Part shown: positions 10,930 to 22,893 of the stretch, piece by piece
Layout: each line of letters begins with the position of its first letter
Numbering within the stretch: position 1 is the stretch's first letter
Assembly: GCA_029532415.1 (NCBI GenBank)
Contig: JAQOTA010000050.1
Coordinates: 1,736,001-1,800,000 of the forward strand
Reading direction: 5' to 3'
DNA from: Marasmius tenuissimus
Lineage: Eukaryota > Basidiomycota > Agaricomycetes > Agaricales > Marasmiaceae
Length of the DNA: 64,000 nucleotides
Program-made: the position numbers and the translations under genes
Notes under the pieces: generated by a model
What the model was told of the DNA's origin: nothing
Databases searched by the model: none
Seen by the model: the letters and a program-made list of their open reading frames with translations, nothing else

Positions 10930-13900
10930 TGAGTGTAGGCAACGCCCCGCCAATTTAAACTCCGCCGCGTGAGTCGCCCGATTTGGATACACTGCCAAAA
11001 ATCCGACGCGCTTTCGCGCTGGGCCCTGCAAATTTCGCAAGCTTGAACGGGAGCCCTCTGCCTCTAACTTTGGCGGAGCACCATACTTTGAATAATGTTG
11101 TTATCAATATTGTCGATTCAAATCAATTAATTTTCTGCAATTTCTCTCGCTATGGGCATTCCCTGTTGTAAGCGGCACACATTTTGAGCTCATACACATA
11201 GAATACTACGAAATTTCTGGTTTTCAATCGACACGATTTACCTATGGCCAATTTGGACCAAATTCCGATACTTTTTTGGGTGCCGGAGAGGCCGCAAGCA
11301 CCTTCCCGAAATTTGGGCGGAATACTGGTGTACAAACAAGAATAAACATACTTCCCATCCGCGACGCGTTCAATTTTTTTTCCATCTCGAGCTCAAAACG
11401 CGTGAAATACGCGTCTTTTAACGTGTTACTCTCAAATTCACGGACTATCAATGCTACATGGGCAAGCGCACGACCTTTGCAGAACGACAAGCTCGCACAG
11501 CAAATGCATCCGCCAAGCGAAGAAAAACCTCCGATAATACACACGATGCCGTATCCGATCAGCATGACAATGTTGGCACAATGAATGATGAGAAGGAGAA
11601 TGACGAGAAACTGGCCAAGGAGAGGAGTCGTGGAGATCACTTTAAGGGAGAGAGAGATAAATCCGAGAAGAGGGCACGGTATTGGCAGGGTCGGGCAGAG
11701 AAGGAGAAGGATAAGAACAAGGAGTTGAAAAAAGAGAGGAAGGTTATGGACAAGGAGATCCTGCGAAAGGACAAGGAGTTAGAGAGACAGAGGATCCGTA
11801 TGGAAGAGATGGATGACAAAAATAGCCAGCAGAGAGAATCTATCGAAGGGTATCAACGCAGGTTACACGCTGTCAGTCAGAAGGTCGCCCGAATCCCGGA
11901 TAGACTGAAAACTGTATTCGGACGCGCATTGAATGTTTTCTCGAAGAAGGGCCCGAGTACTTTCCATACAAAGGATCAGGGTGTGATTCGGGATGAAACA
12001 CGCGATATCATGAACGACTTGGTCGCGTTAGATGGAGTTGCATCGAAGAATGTCTTTAGGGTGTTTACGAGGATAGCTGGGGCTTTAGGAGTCAAAGTAG
12101 AAGGGACTGTGGATGAGAGAAGTGTGCGCCGGATAGTCAAGGAGGGCGGGAATGCGTCAAGCTTGCAGTTTGTGGATGCTGTGAGCCGTGCTAAAGGTAC
12201 GTGAAGTATAACTCGAGTCCCATCTCGTTAATTGACGCGTTAAATAGGTGTTACGTTGTGTGGTGATGGAACAACTCACAAGAACGAAACATACGAGACC
12301 AAGTTCGCGACAGTGAATGATGGTGCTGATACACGACTTCAGTTCTTTCTTGGAATTAAAACGGCGATCAACCACACCAGTGAAACCCAATTGGATGGTT
12401 GGATTGAGTTGGTTGAGGAGATGTACCACCTGTCCTATGACAGTGGACTCATTTCAAGGAACGACGCGTCGGAGTTCTGGAAAGCCGTTACTGGGTTTCA
12501 TTCAGACCATGCTGAAGACCAAAAGAAGCTATTCCGGCTGTTGAGGGAGTGGAAACAAGCGGTGGATAGAGATATCCGTGGGGTGAATGCCGAGAGGACC
12601 ATGAATCAATTGGAGCACGCGTCATTTGTGCTCAAATGTTCTCTCCGAGCAGTCGATCAGGTTGGAGGACCGGAGATATGGGACATGTTGACAGTTGAGC
12701 AACGGAATTCCAAGGTTGAGGAGGCAAGGCGGGTGTTGATCCGGGAGATGGGGGAGGAGGAGTTCCAGAAGCTGCCGGAGCACGAGAAAAAGGAGATTGA
12801 TTTCTTCTTATGGGCGGGGTGTTGCATGCATAAGGAAATGAATGCATTCAAGGGCGGTTGTCTTGGTTTGGATAAGTTCTGGGAAGCGCATAGAGGGGTG
12901 TTGGAGGGGCCGAGGAAGATGTTTAACCGTGACAATGCCGCAACCGTCGAGCTAGCCCCTGGGACAGCAGCCTCGCAGCGGGCCGAGGAGAATACCAAGG
13001 GCGGGGCAATTAAGGTAGCCAGCCTCTGCGGAGCAATCTTTCGACACAAAGACCGTAAACGTGGGCAGCAAGATACTATACGATTCTATTTCGACCATGA
13101 ACTCGGGTTTGTCATCACCTTTCCTGATACCAGCAACACGCGCTTCCAGTCTCACGCCGAGGCATGTGCCATTCTCATCACCCATATCGACCTCTTCATC
13201 AAATTCCTGACCTACGTGAAGGAGAACAAGGATAGCCGCAAGTGGAATCATATGGAGCAAAACGTGTGGCATGGGCTACACTGCAATGCAACACGACACG
13301 AAATTTGTGTTATTACCCTCTATTGGCTCGCAGTCAGTGTTCCCTACATGCGGGAAATCCGTGGTCCCTTTCGAGAACACGACAATGTCTTACTCCTTGG
13401 TGGTCTTCATCAACGCGTCATTGCTCACATCGACACTTTAATAAGTGAACCATGGCGTTTGGTTGGTCCCGACGCGTCTTCCCTGGTAGGGTCACTGGAT
13501 GGGAAGTCATGGGAGCGCCCACAAGCTTTCTACGCGGTCCAGTACCATTCAAAAGATCTTCCCCATCTCGAGAAGCTTTTGGTCGCCTTTCTTGTCAATT
13601 GCCGCCCATCCTGGGTTCGGTTTTCCTCCGAGTTAATAGACCCTCAAGGGCCGGTTGTACTTGCCACGCCGGCACAGAAGAAACGGGCTTTTATGGAGAG
13701 CTCTAACGACCAGTGTGAAGGCTCATTTGCACACTTTCGTCAAACTGCCCGACGTAATCCCACGATGTCGCTCATCCAATACAATTCGCGACAGATGTAT
13801 CGAATCAACCGTACCCACGAGTATATTCGCACTCTCTCCCCCGAAATGCGCACTTTTCTCCGCCGAATCACGCGTCAACAGGACGAATCTGGAGCTAATC

Positions 13901-14528
13901 GAGAATCCAAGCTTGCATTGGCGCGTTACAAGCAGCAGGTCGCGTTGGACAAGGCCGAGAAGGACCGGGCTGCTGCAGAGCAGAAGCAGGCAGCCATTGA
14001 TGAGCTCAACCGAGTCTCTCCTATTTTGACCGTTGGTGAACTTAATTTCCGTATACAAGAGCCTCGTTCAAGCGAGCTCTACCTATCTGTTGCGAAGTTG
14101 GATATGCAGTTGAAGTGGCAGCGGATGTATGGGGTCAAAGGTGTGGTTAGTGGGTCTATTGATAGCTGGGGTAAGCGGGAGGCCAAAATCGACCTCCTCA
14201 GAGCTGCTATAGTTCAGTGCAACCAGAAGGAAATCACGGTTGAGAATTACACCCAGCGGTTCGAGGCGGAAGAGGAAGAATCAGATGTAGAGATTACCGT
14301 AGAAGACCTTGAAGCCTATGACTCGGAGGGAGACTACTTCGAGCGTTAATTGTACTTCACATAGTTTATTTGATACTAGAGTATTAGTTACATCTGTAAT
14401 TACGAGCTGGGGGACGAAACCAAACATGAGAGAAGGAGATTGAGATAGGGGATACGACAGCGCGACAAAATTGATGAATTTCTTGCTTAGTCAGCGCACG
14501 ATTTTCGAACCGCGATTGCCTACACTCA
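10930..14528 (+). mobile_element. Complete TIR DNA transposon (3.6 kb) with 7-bp target duplication
   Basis: The left end TGAGTGTAGGCAA (10930-10942) is repeated in perfect inverted orientation at the right end, TTGCCTACACTCA (14516-14528). The 7-bp direct repeat CTGTGAG immediately flanks both ends (10923-10929 and 14529-14535), as expected of a target-site duplication. Between them lies a single transcription unit (11458-14349) with no other gene. The TIRs are short, and similarity decays after 13-14 bp. The TIR/TSD boundary could shift by one or two bases because GTGA occurs in both. Confidence 0.8.
11458..14349 (+). CDS. Orphan mushroom-family protein, probable DDE/RNase H-like transposase
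   Basis: Exons 11458-12196 and 12248-14349 join in phase 1 (GTACGT...AAATAG), giving 946 residues. Residues about 45-140 are a long charged coiled coil. Next comes a helical region with SVRRIVKEGG. After the intron follow LCGDGTTHKNETYE, a Cys/His motif FFLWAGCCMHKEMNAFKGG, and near the C-terminus SNDQCEGSFAHFRQTARR. An acidic tail ends the protein. I recognise this as a high-copy Agaricomycete family usually labelled hypothetical. The spaced D (GDGTTHK), H/E (CMHKE) and E (NDQCEGS) are compatible with an RNase H-fold transposase; that is inference. Its position as the only gene between TIRs and target duplications supports it. The frame is intact. Confidence 0.7.
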
Positions 14529-14660
14529 CTGTGAGACAATTCAGGACAATTCCCACGAACAATCTGTTGTCGAACTTGAATTGGTCGCGTGCGTTGATTG
14601 AACTCGATGCTTGAGAATGCGTTGCCACTGGAAGCATTTTTCTGTCAAGTAGGACATGTC

Positions 14661-14771
14661 GTGGTGGTGTCAAGTGGGTCAGGTCCGAGCAATGGTTGTT
14701 ACACCTTGGGGGACTTAGAGAATCTTTGTTTGATGGTCCGTTTCAGGGCTTGACTCACTTGACACCACCAC
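14661..14771. mobile_element. MITE-like inverted repeat
   Basis: The 21-mer at 14661-14681 (GTGGTGGTGTCAAGTGGGTCA) is matched at 20 of 21 bases by the reverse complement of 14751-14771, with 69 bp between the arms. The structure could be a short non-autonomous element or a simple foldback. No clear target duplication is visible. Confidence 0.45.
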
Positions 14772-14846
14772 ATCATCATCATGGCGCCCTATTTGCAATT
14801 GACAAAAAAATCCCCCTGTGTGCAAGACGTCTACGGTTGCGACGTT

Positions 14847-15060
14847 ACAATATAGGACCCCTGAGAGTCCTGCCTCATCCTGGGTACCATGTCGGACATT
14901 TTTGGACCAAAATTTTCGAAACTCCTGGCAGTAAATCCGGACATTTTTGACCCAAGACTCAGTACATCTTGGGTAACCGGTGCGGACAAGACACTGCGTA
15001 TCACAGAGGTCCCGGATACAAAGAGGTCTACTTCGATGGGTATTATTCGATTAGGTACAG
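14847..15060. repeat. Dispersed repeat fragment, partner at 29.9 kb
   Basis: GGACCCCTGAGAGTCC (14855-14870) occurs in reverse complement at 29962-29977, with weaker flanking similarity on both sides (ATCCTGG.TAC, and nearby TCCGGACA-T-rich stretches). It looks like two remnants of one dispersed, probably transposon-derived, sequence. No coding capacity is seen. Confidence 0.4.
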
Positions 15061-15218
15061 GTACAGTGATTGACAGGTCACGTCATTACGTTACAGTTAC
15101 GGTACGAAGGCAAGGAAGAGTATGACGACATGACGGGGGTGGCAACGGAGGTCAACGGCGGGTGCACGGAAGGAAGACGGAATGGAAATCAGAATCAAGA
15201 AAACAAGAATAATGAAAA

Positions 15219-15470
15219 TCAATCAGAGAGATATTCCTGGAAAACATGAGGACAAAATAGACATACCGTATTTAGGGGACTTGTGTTTGGTTTGTACGTT
15301 GAGCGCGCAAATGGGTATAAGGGCTTGTAAGGCGCCGGCGGTGTCCAAGTTACATTGATTGCTCTTGAGAAGGGCGTCGAGGGTAGGGCGTAAGAGTTGG
15401 ACTGGTTGATGGTCGATGTCGATGAAAGAGGGTCGGGTAGCATACCAAGGAGCAGAACACCGTCGGTTTT
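15219..15470 (-). pseudogene. Possible isolated exon of an unknown gene
   Basis: On the minus strand about 60 residues read like a helical protein segment (QPVQLLRPTLDALLKS, then GALQALIPICALNVQ), ending at a good GTATGT donor near 15266. I find no start codon or continuing exons within a reasonable distance, so it may be a gene fragment. Family not recognised. Confidence 0.25.
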
Positions 15471-15510
15471 TATGTGTTATCATCGGCGAGAAAACCGCCT
15501 GGGAACTCAA

Positions 15511-16255
15511 TGGGTAGAGGGCAAAAAATAACTAGCCAATCGGCGACTTCGGCTAAACCATAACAACGTGTCTCCAACTGACAACGCCACCAAGGTCCCC
15601 GCTTCCCTTTATTCCCAGCAGTGACAGCGGTCTCTCTATCGTCTCTACCAGTCCGCAGCCAAATCCCTGAGCTTGGGGCTCATTGTTTTGGCCTAGATAC
15701 CTCAATACAGATTGGCCGACGCCCGAAATCTCGAGTACACGTCTCGGATGTGAGGCTCACAAGGAGTCCGTACTGGCGAGATAGCTACACCGCGTAATAA
15801 CTAGATGCGAGCTGACAGCTTCCTTCGTTGAAAAGAACTCTGCGAATCTCACTAATCGCGCTCTTCTGCACCTTGTAACGCGGCGACCTTGTCTCGAAAG
15901 TCCCCTCGGAAAATCGATCTACATCTTGTCCCAAAACCCATGGAAATCTCGGAATAATGTGCGCTCATACAGTCTCCACAAAACGAGGTGAGATACAATG
16001 CATCAATGGCAATCGGAGTGTAATCCCCGTTGAATTGACTGGTGCTTGCATTGATTCTTCGGATTCTACAGATTCTTGAAGACACTCGCCACAGGGCGAA
16101 CCGATGGAAATTCACCGTGTTCTAGACACGATACCTTGGAATTCAAACTTCGTAAAGGCTTCTGACTAGCTACCTACCTAAATGAAGTTTGCCCATCAGG
16201 AAACTCCAAAGCTTGTACTCAAATAAGTAGGAGGTCCATGTAGGCTCACCCTCCA
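15511..16255. other. Intergenic region
   Basis: No gene, RNA or repeat is recognised here. The only long open frame on the minus strand (15852-16115) shows no splice-consistent extension. Confidence 0.4.
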
Positions 16256-19200
16256 ATGGATCTTCATTACATTGTCAACCACGTCTCTGAACGCGAATCG
16301 CAAAGCCAGGACTTGCGCATCAACAGAAAGACAACTCTTTCGGCACTACACTATCATCGCGAAGGGGAGATAGTGCCGTACCTTTGCACTGGCTCCGACT
16401 CGGGACGCCCTGTTGGACATATCTTCACTATGGCTGCAAACTATTGGGAAAACCCGACTTGTAACCTCGCATACTCTCTTGGTGAACCCAAAGGCAGAAA
16501 TTCGACACCAGTAGAGGTCCCCTTCCTGAAGGACCGCACGGGGAGACTCGTCCCATGTATTAAGAGCTACGCAACGTGTAGGTGTACTTGAACGGATCCT
16601 GATCGTCGCCCTCAATTGATCACTTCTATAGGCCAAGGGATGAAGGTTTGCCCTTTTACCGACCCCAAGCAAGTCTCTGCCCCACACGTGGAGCATAATC
16701 AACATTCGAGGCAAGTCTACGTCTCTGAGCAGGCGCAACATACTATCTCGCACCCTCAACGCGATCTATTCGAAAAAACCATCGGATTGTGGGCCTCTCT
16801 ACGCGACTATGGATGTATGGCTCTGCTCTCTGAAGCAACAAGCCTCAGTGAGCATGAGATACATGAACGAAATCGCATCCGAGCCACACCGGAGAAGGCG
16901 AGGCGAGGACACCAGAAACGTCCCACCTGCGAGGGTAGACTTGGCTTGGGAAAACTAGGAGAAAATCTTGTTGTTCGGTACGTTAGTCCATTCAAACCTC
17001 TACATGTGGTGAGTTAATTCCTTGTAGTTGCGAACATTACCATAAAACCAAAGCAAGGAGGCATATGTTCAAGGTGGTTTCACACGGCGAATACCATCTG
17101 GAATATTTCCAAGCGCTTTTTGATAACGACCTTACAACTTGCCACCGGTACGAAAGTGACATGAAAAGCAAAGGTTATGGACCACTTGCAGTGTGCCACA
17201 CCGTCCGCAATTTCTCTACAGTCAAGGTCAACTGCGGTAATTGTGTTTAACTTCCTTCTTTGTCGCGCACTCATTGAGTTATCTTGTCACGATCTTGCCA
17301 GATAATCACCACCGAGAGTCCACAAGCAACGATCTCGTCATGGCTGAACTCATACACCAGCCGTGCTCTAGTCGCTTTGAGGTTTACCAGCCTATTGAAA
17401 CACACCGCATCTTCTGTCGACAGATACTCGTCATATGTCGAGGTCCCCACACTCACCCTGTCCCAATTCTGATGAAAACGCCCCCTTCCATACGAGCAGA
17501 CCTTCTCTCATTCCTTGAAAGCCTTGATGACCTGCCTAACCTGACATCGCGACGGTTGTTGCGAAACAAGGCAGGCAAAACCTACCTCCAGAACAAGCTA
17601 CCGCATATTGCGAGCCCAACGTTCGCGGACCTCCACATATCATTCACCAATCTCGACCACCTTCAAGTCATGATTGATCTGGCACAGAAGCGTGTTTTCC
17701 CCACAGGAACGGGATGGAAAGGTGTGTTATCTACCCCTGTCTAGAGTTCTGCAGTGCAAGTTCACTAACGAACGTTGCAATCTCAGGTGTTCTACACATG
17801 AAGGAGCAGCAGGACGCCTCTCTTTCCCCGGAGAAGCATTACATACGGGCAGTGGAAGAGTACTCTGCGGTAGTAGACAATGAAGATGACACGGAGACTG
17901 GGAATCCGACCGGCACACCCCCCCCATTGAGACTAGTGGTTTGTATGAAACCCGGCAACTCAATACGGCTTCAGCGGGACGCACGACACATTCAAAGTGA
18001 TATCGCGTTCAAGACCGTTCAGGGCTGGCTAGAGTTCGAAATAGCGGGAAAGGATCACAGAACCCAAACCTGTGAGTACCTAGTTCTCTAGATAGGCAGT
18101 AATCGCAATCGACTACTGATACATATTACAAACAGGCGTGTCCTATTGTCGGGTGTTTCTGAACCGTCAAAGTGCACAAGCTCACCTGATCATGCTGACT
18201 GCTATCAATGCAGTCGTTCGTGAAGATACAGGGTCTGAGCTGAGGTTCCGTCATATTCATGGGTTGAATCGCAACGACCTTGACTTTGACGGGATACTAT
18301 CTTGGTCAGTCGACCAGCACAGTGGGCAGGCCAAAGGTGAGTTTCTATTGATGTCATTGGTATCGCTGATACTAATCGTAGAGTGTATAGGTATTGGGCT
18401 TTTTTTGCAGTCAATCTCGCCCCTTGGTGGGTACGACATGTATGAAGTCCATCGCCTTCTACGGGACCTCGATCCCTACGAGCACCTCTCTCGAATTTTA
18501 AGGCTCTGTCATGCACACTTCCACCGCAATATCACCCAAACACACGCCGTTGCTTTGGTTCAGAAATTGATGCGCTCGTTGATGTGCGTTCAACACCAAG
18601 ATTGGACGGGTACCTTAAACCTCATATCAAATAGCGGACACAAGGCTTCTGCAGGTCGGTATTTTCTCCCTAGTATGGTATGGGGATTTCATCGCGGTGG
18701 GTTACTGATCAATCTGAACAGACTGGCTGCAAGACAAGTTTCGATGTCGCTATGTCTTTCCCGCCATCTGTTGGGAGAAGAGCAACATCCCACTTGAGAT
18801 ATGGCAGGCCAGTGAGGGAACAACCAACATCGTGGAGTCAATGCACCAGAATGCTCTTCAAGAGGGAGCATTCGGCTCGTTGGTCGGTGGCATCATGAAG
18901 GCGATGGAGTTCGATGGCAGACAGCTACAGACGTACCAGGTAGGTCGACGAGACTTCGTGGCCACATTATGGATTGTATATCGAGCTGACTCTATTAATT
19001 CAGACGACTATCAATGAAGGAATACGGGCTCGCAATCGCGTGAATACACCGGGTAGACGTGAACTGAGAAGCCTCACGCGAGCAAGTAAGGCTTTCCATC
19101 GCATTTTTGCCGCTACAAGCATCAGCTACTGATCGTACCTTTGCAGCCTTGACCCGCAATCACCAACTGGACTCACAGGACAGAGCTATCCGTGAACAGA

Positions 19201-19430
19201 ATACCCGTTTACAGAAAGCTGCCGACAAGATGCAAAAGGCAGACGAGCGACTCACCAGACTGCTGAGTAGTTCGGCAAATAAGCCTGAAATGCTGGATAG
19301 GGCTCGTAACACGTTGGACCAGGCTAAAAGAGCCTATCTGACACTGCGGAAGAAGAGCATGGAGATGGCGGAAGAAGAAACTGGGTCTGGAGCTGTTGAA
19401 ATAGAGTATCCCGAGTTCGAAATTTTGTAA
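16256..19430 (+). CDS. MULE-like DDE transposase-family protein with GCM1/WRKY-type zinc finger
   Basis: Ten exons join in phase: 16256-16577, 16632-16977, 17028-17236, 17302-17721, 17787-18071, 18136-18336, 18391-18654, 18722-18939, 19004-19085 and 19147-19430, for 876 residues. A Cys/His region (VKVNCDNHH, then ICRGPHTHPVP) resembles the GCM1/WRKY zinc finger found at the front of MULE transposases. Next come SVDQHSGQAKG (candidate catalytic Asp), LCHAHFHRN (the C..H..N element preceding the last catalytic residue) and IVESMHQN (candidate Glu). A coiled coil ends the protein. I recognise this as a common Agaricomycete orphan family; the MULE-type reading is inference. All exons are open and only about 105 bp separate the stop from the RPA gene. 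No terminal repeats were found, so it may be domesticated or have lost its ends. Confidence 0.65.
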
Positions 19431-19447
19431 CCCGACCAAAAGCCTTG

Positions 19448-19455
19448 TATATAAA
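19448..19455 (+). promoter_or_regulatory. TATA box of the RPA14 gene
   Basis: TATATAAA lies 81 bp before the start codon at 19536 and only about 18 bp after the stop of the upstream gene. Confidence 0.55.
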
Positions 19456-19535
19456 GACACGCTTGTTGAGGCCTTTGCTCCCACTTTTCCGTACCACCCG
19501 CCTGCTTTGTCTCGACCGACCGCCTTCAAATATCT

Positions 19536-20059
19536 ATGCCTTACACGCGTATTCTTGGCCATGAACTGTCTAACTTCGTTGGACAGCGAGTGTCACTCAC
19601 AGGGGAGGTGCTCGACGTGAGTCTTGGGGCTCTCGCAGCCAGACCTTTTCTCTCTGACTTTCGTTTGCACTGCTTCCAGATCGATGGCCACAAGGTTACA
19701 ATCCGTACAGCAGACAACGAAGAGATAATGATCAACAATCTCAAGGTACGTTCTACCGTCAATTTCTTCGATTCCTCAGCTAAAACCAATGTCAACTATC
19801 AGCTCACTCCCATCACGACCAAGTACATCGATGCCATTGGGGAAGCACAAGTAGACTCCGTCATTGCGGACCAGGTTGTCAATGCAGGAGACAACATCGG
19901 TAGGTTCTCCCGGAGCCTGGTCTGGACGTGTTTCTCATCCCAATCCATTGTATAGACCTTGAGCTTCTCAAGAGAGTCATTGGCTTTGCGCGACAACCGC
20001 GCTTTGCGGGGCTATTCACACCCGCCCAGTCCCAGTCCGAGGAGAACAACAGCAGTTAA
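19536..20059 (+). CDS. RFA3: Replication protein A 14-kDa subunit (RPA3/Rfa3)
   Basis: Four exons, 19536-19616, 19680-19745, 19803-19899 and 19956-20059, join in phase for 115 residues, the usual size of RPA3. The chain begins with the OB-fold pattern ELSNFVGQRVSLTGEVLD. A strand pair follows (KVTIRTADNEEIMINN), then KYIDAIGEAQVDS, and finally a C-terminal amphipathic helix (DLELLKRVIGFA) that in this family packs into the trimer core with RPA70 and RPA32. RPA coats single-stranded DNA during replication and repair. A short polar tail follows the helix. A TATA box lies just upstream. Divergence is high, as usual for this subunit, but order and length fit well. Confidence 0.8.
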
Positions 20060-20580
20060 TCCTGTATGTAGACTAAAGACCTTTGTACGTGCTGAAAACA
20101 GCCTGAGACCCATAATAAAATCTATTCTGTTGCCGAGCTTCCTGAGAAACAGGCCTTGGAGAACGCGGGAGGTCACATACACATGAGCGTAAAGTCTTTT
20201 GGTTTCTGGTCGCATTTGCAGGTCTGGACCGGTCTAGACAATTTCTTTCGACGCCTCGGAGTTAGAACTACGTCCTTGATTGGAGGGAATGTTCGGTATC
20301 TCATTCTCAATGAATACCTTGTCGGACTTGTGCTTTACATAATTGCCAATTCGCAACGGCGTTTCTAGGGCGTGAACGTGTCTACTTTGGGGCGATTCCC
20401 GTTCGATGTAACTTGTCTGTAAATGCACGGAGAAACTGACCACAACGAGGCAACCATCCAAGCGTTGGACAGGTGGATTTGAGTCTGCTCAATCTGATTG
20501 CTGCGGATGGAGTCCCATGAGGCCCGAGGGATAACAAATCAATTCGTACATGTATCTAAACTCGAAACAGCGTAACTAAT
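20060..20580. other. Intergenic region between convergent genes
   Basis: The RPA14 gene and the minus-strand gene ending at 20581 converge here. No further gene or repeat is recognised. Confidence 0.5.
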
Positions 20581-22725
20581 TCAAGCCAGTTGAACCTCCA
20601 ACCAATCCCCCGTGGCACTTTTGTTGTAACGGGAATTATCGCCGCCACCAGTGGTCTTCGTGTAGCCCGACGGTCGAACGAATGTTCGGACGTTGTGGCA
20701 CCACTTACAACCCACAGTGAGAACGTGATTGCCCTCAGTACCCTTGCAAACAGGGTTCGACCAAGGGCTGAGTGAGCCGCACAAGTCACACTGTTGAGTC
20801 AGTGCGTCTGCATCTCCGAATGGGCTGAGAGTCGGGTGATGCCAGAGGTGAAGGGACTTCACGATGGTGTCAGAGCTCGCCGACCTCAAAAACAAAACAA
20901 CGCCGGAATGACTGCCCAAACGCCCGTGTTTGGGAACAATGGCACGGATGTACAAATCCTTTCCGTGTATGAAGAAGCTCTCCATAGCATGTTCAAGAAA
21001 TGAGCCAGTCAGTACCGGGTGGAGGTCTCGAGCTGTGAAACCGAGTAGGTGGTGAAGATCCAGTCTGTATCGTTGAGTTGAGTCGTTAGAGCAGAATACG
21101 GGCAACGAAAATCAAACATCATACCCAACAACAAACTCGCTTATTTCTTTCTTGGGCGCATCCATTCTCCAGAAGCCCCCGCATGCGAGTAAGACGAAGT
21201 GGCTCGAGGAACCTCTCGCCCTGATTTGGTCCCGTAACACGCCTGGGAGTAGAACGTCTACCAGCTACAGAGGTGCTCTATCAGCCCAGGACCAATGAAC
21301 CAGAATCGGACTCCGTACGTTTGTAAAAGTGACAGAGGCCTTATTGTCTCCCTCTGAGTGAAAGTCGCCCCGGTGAGGGTCTGAGTGCGTCGCCATGACA
21401 AGGCTGATACTGGTGATCCTGGAGAGAGACACGAATAAACCCCACGGATTCAAAGCTCCCAAAAATGGGCCGCACCTCGATAGAACTCCGTCCGTGAGTT
21501 CGGCTGCCAGTTTCTCCATTGCCTTTGTATGGGCTGAAATACCAGTTCCGTCCACAAAGTTGAATGGGATAGGGCAGTACACAACTCGTCCGGGGGCCCA
21601 CGCCCTCATCTTGAGTGCAGCCGTTAGGAGTATGCTCGGATCGACGAGCCCGTCTTCAAGATAGAAAAGTAGGACGAGGATGGTCTTCGCAGAAGGATTC
21701 ACCGCCGTGGTACGGTAACTGGCACCTTTGGGGAGAAAAATGGTCTCGTTAGACCCTTGGAAACCCTGCGTAACAACGGAAATTTAGGACGTTAGTAACG
21801 CGAAACTTCTGTAGGTGGGAGGTGCACTGACCGTGTACGGCGCGTTTGGCGTAGCCTGGAGATGGCACCGCGTGCACTGGAAGTCTCTTCCCATGTATTT
21901 CTCAACGCACTGTGGTCCCAAGCATGTGGTACAGACAGCACCGTCGCAGAGTTTACACAAAACAAGCTGCCCGCCGTTGTTGCATGCAGTGCAATACTAA
22001 AAAAGGTAAATGGAAACAAAGAATTGGTTCTGACGCTCGCTGAAAGGAGAACAGCAGTACTCACCTCACGGTGTGACGACGGGCATTCTTGATTGTCCAA
22101 GAAACGCTGATCCGTGTAGAAACTGACACGGGTGCGTTTAATCGTCAATTGAAGTTGAAATCCCAGCCCAAGGGGGACTGATTTACAAGTGTACGAGCAG
22201 GTCTTATTGGCGGCCTTCAAAGCTGGCGCGCGTTTTACCCTGGACTGAACCTGTGGCGTCCCGAGTATCAGAGCCTTGTGCGGGGCGGGGGCCCCTGTGC
22301 TCTTCTTGGATGTTTGCTTTGTGCGAGCCTAGTCGCGAAGAATTAGCCTCGAGGATTGATGGGGAGCAACCAGTCAACGACCTACCATGGATAACAGAGG
22401 TGAGAGGATCAAGAGGCTGAAGTTGGTTGAATCTAAACAGAACCACGCGCCAAACGCGCACACGAAAATTTGAACATTGCGTCACATGACTTTTCACCCA
22501 CGGTTGAACCCGGGCTCCGGGTTCTTTCCTCACCGTCACCATCGGTCTCTCTGAACGTTCCTTTCGACCCACATCCCTTGATAGACCCGGCGTCTGACCG
22601 CACGAAAAAGGGTACCAGGAATACCAGGTGCGTTGTTTTCGAGGTTTCTTAATGGTTGGCTCCGCTGACACTGAATCGTCGAAGTCGGCTCGGGCAACGA
22701 TGCGGTTTTCCATGACGGCACTCAT
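20581..22725 (-). CDS. Cysteine-rich mushroom-family protein, function unknown
   Basis: The 3' exons are well defined (transcript order): 21832-21996, 21319-21765, 21125-21264 and 20581-21064, joined in phase. Upstream exons around 22079-22330 and a first exon beginning at the ATG at 22723-22725 are approximate. A zinc-binding-like block (YCTACNNG, LCKLCDGAVCTTC, QCTRCH) is followed by a large uncharacterised domain containing AWAPGRVVYCPIPFNF, VDVLLPGVLRDQIRARG and SSSHFVLLACGGFW. The C-terminal region carries two CxxC pairs (QCDLCGS, GCKWCHN). I recognise the overall pattern as a multicopy Agaricomycete family without assigned function. The middle domain, with a Ser-His-Phe-Val-Leu-Leu-Ala-Cys-Gly strand, has the look of a CHAT/caspase-like hydrolase core, but I cannot confirm a catalytic pair. 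Confidence 0.6.
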
Positions 22726-22893
22726 GGACTGAGGTATCTCGGTTGGGAAATCAGCGTTGGATTTCGCGTTTTTCGAGTCTCAGGATGAACTGGGTGCGTC
22801 CTTCTGGAAATGACAACACCAACTTCTTCTCACACAGATTTCAGGAGGATCCAATTCCTGGAGCTCGTTCTCCTGGCCGATTACTCCCTTTCT

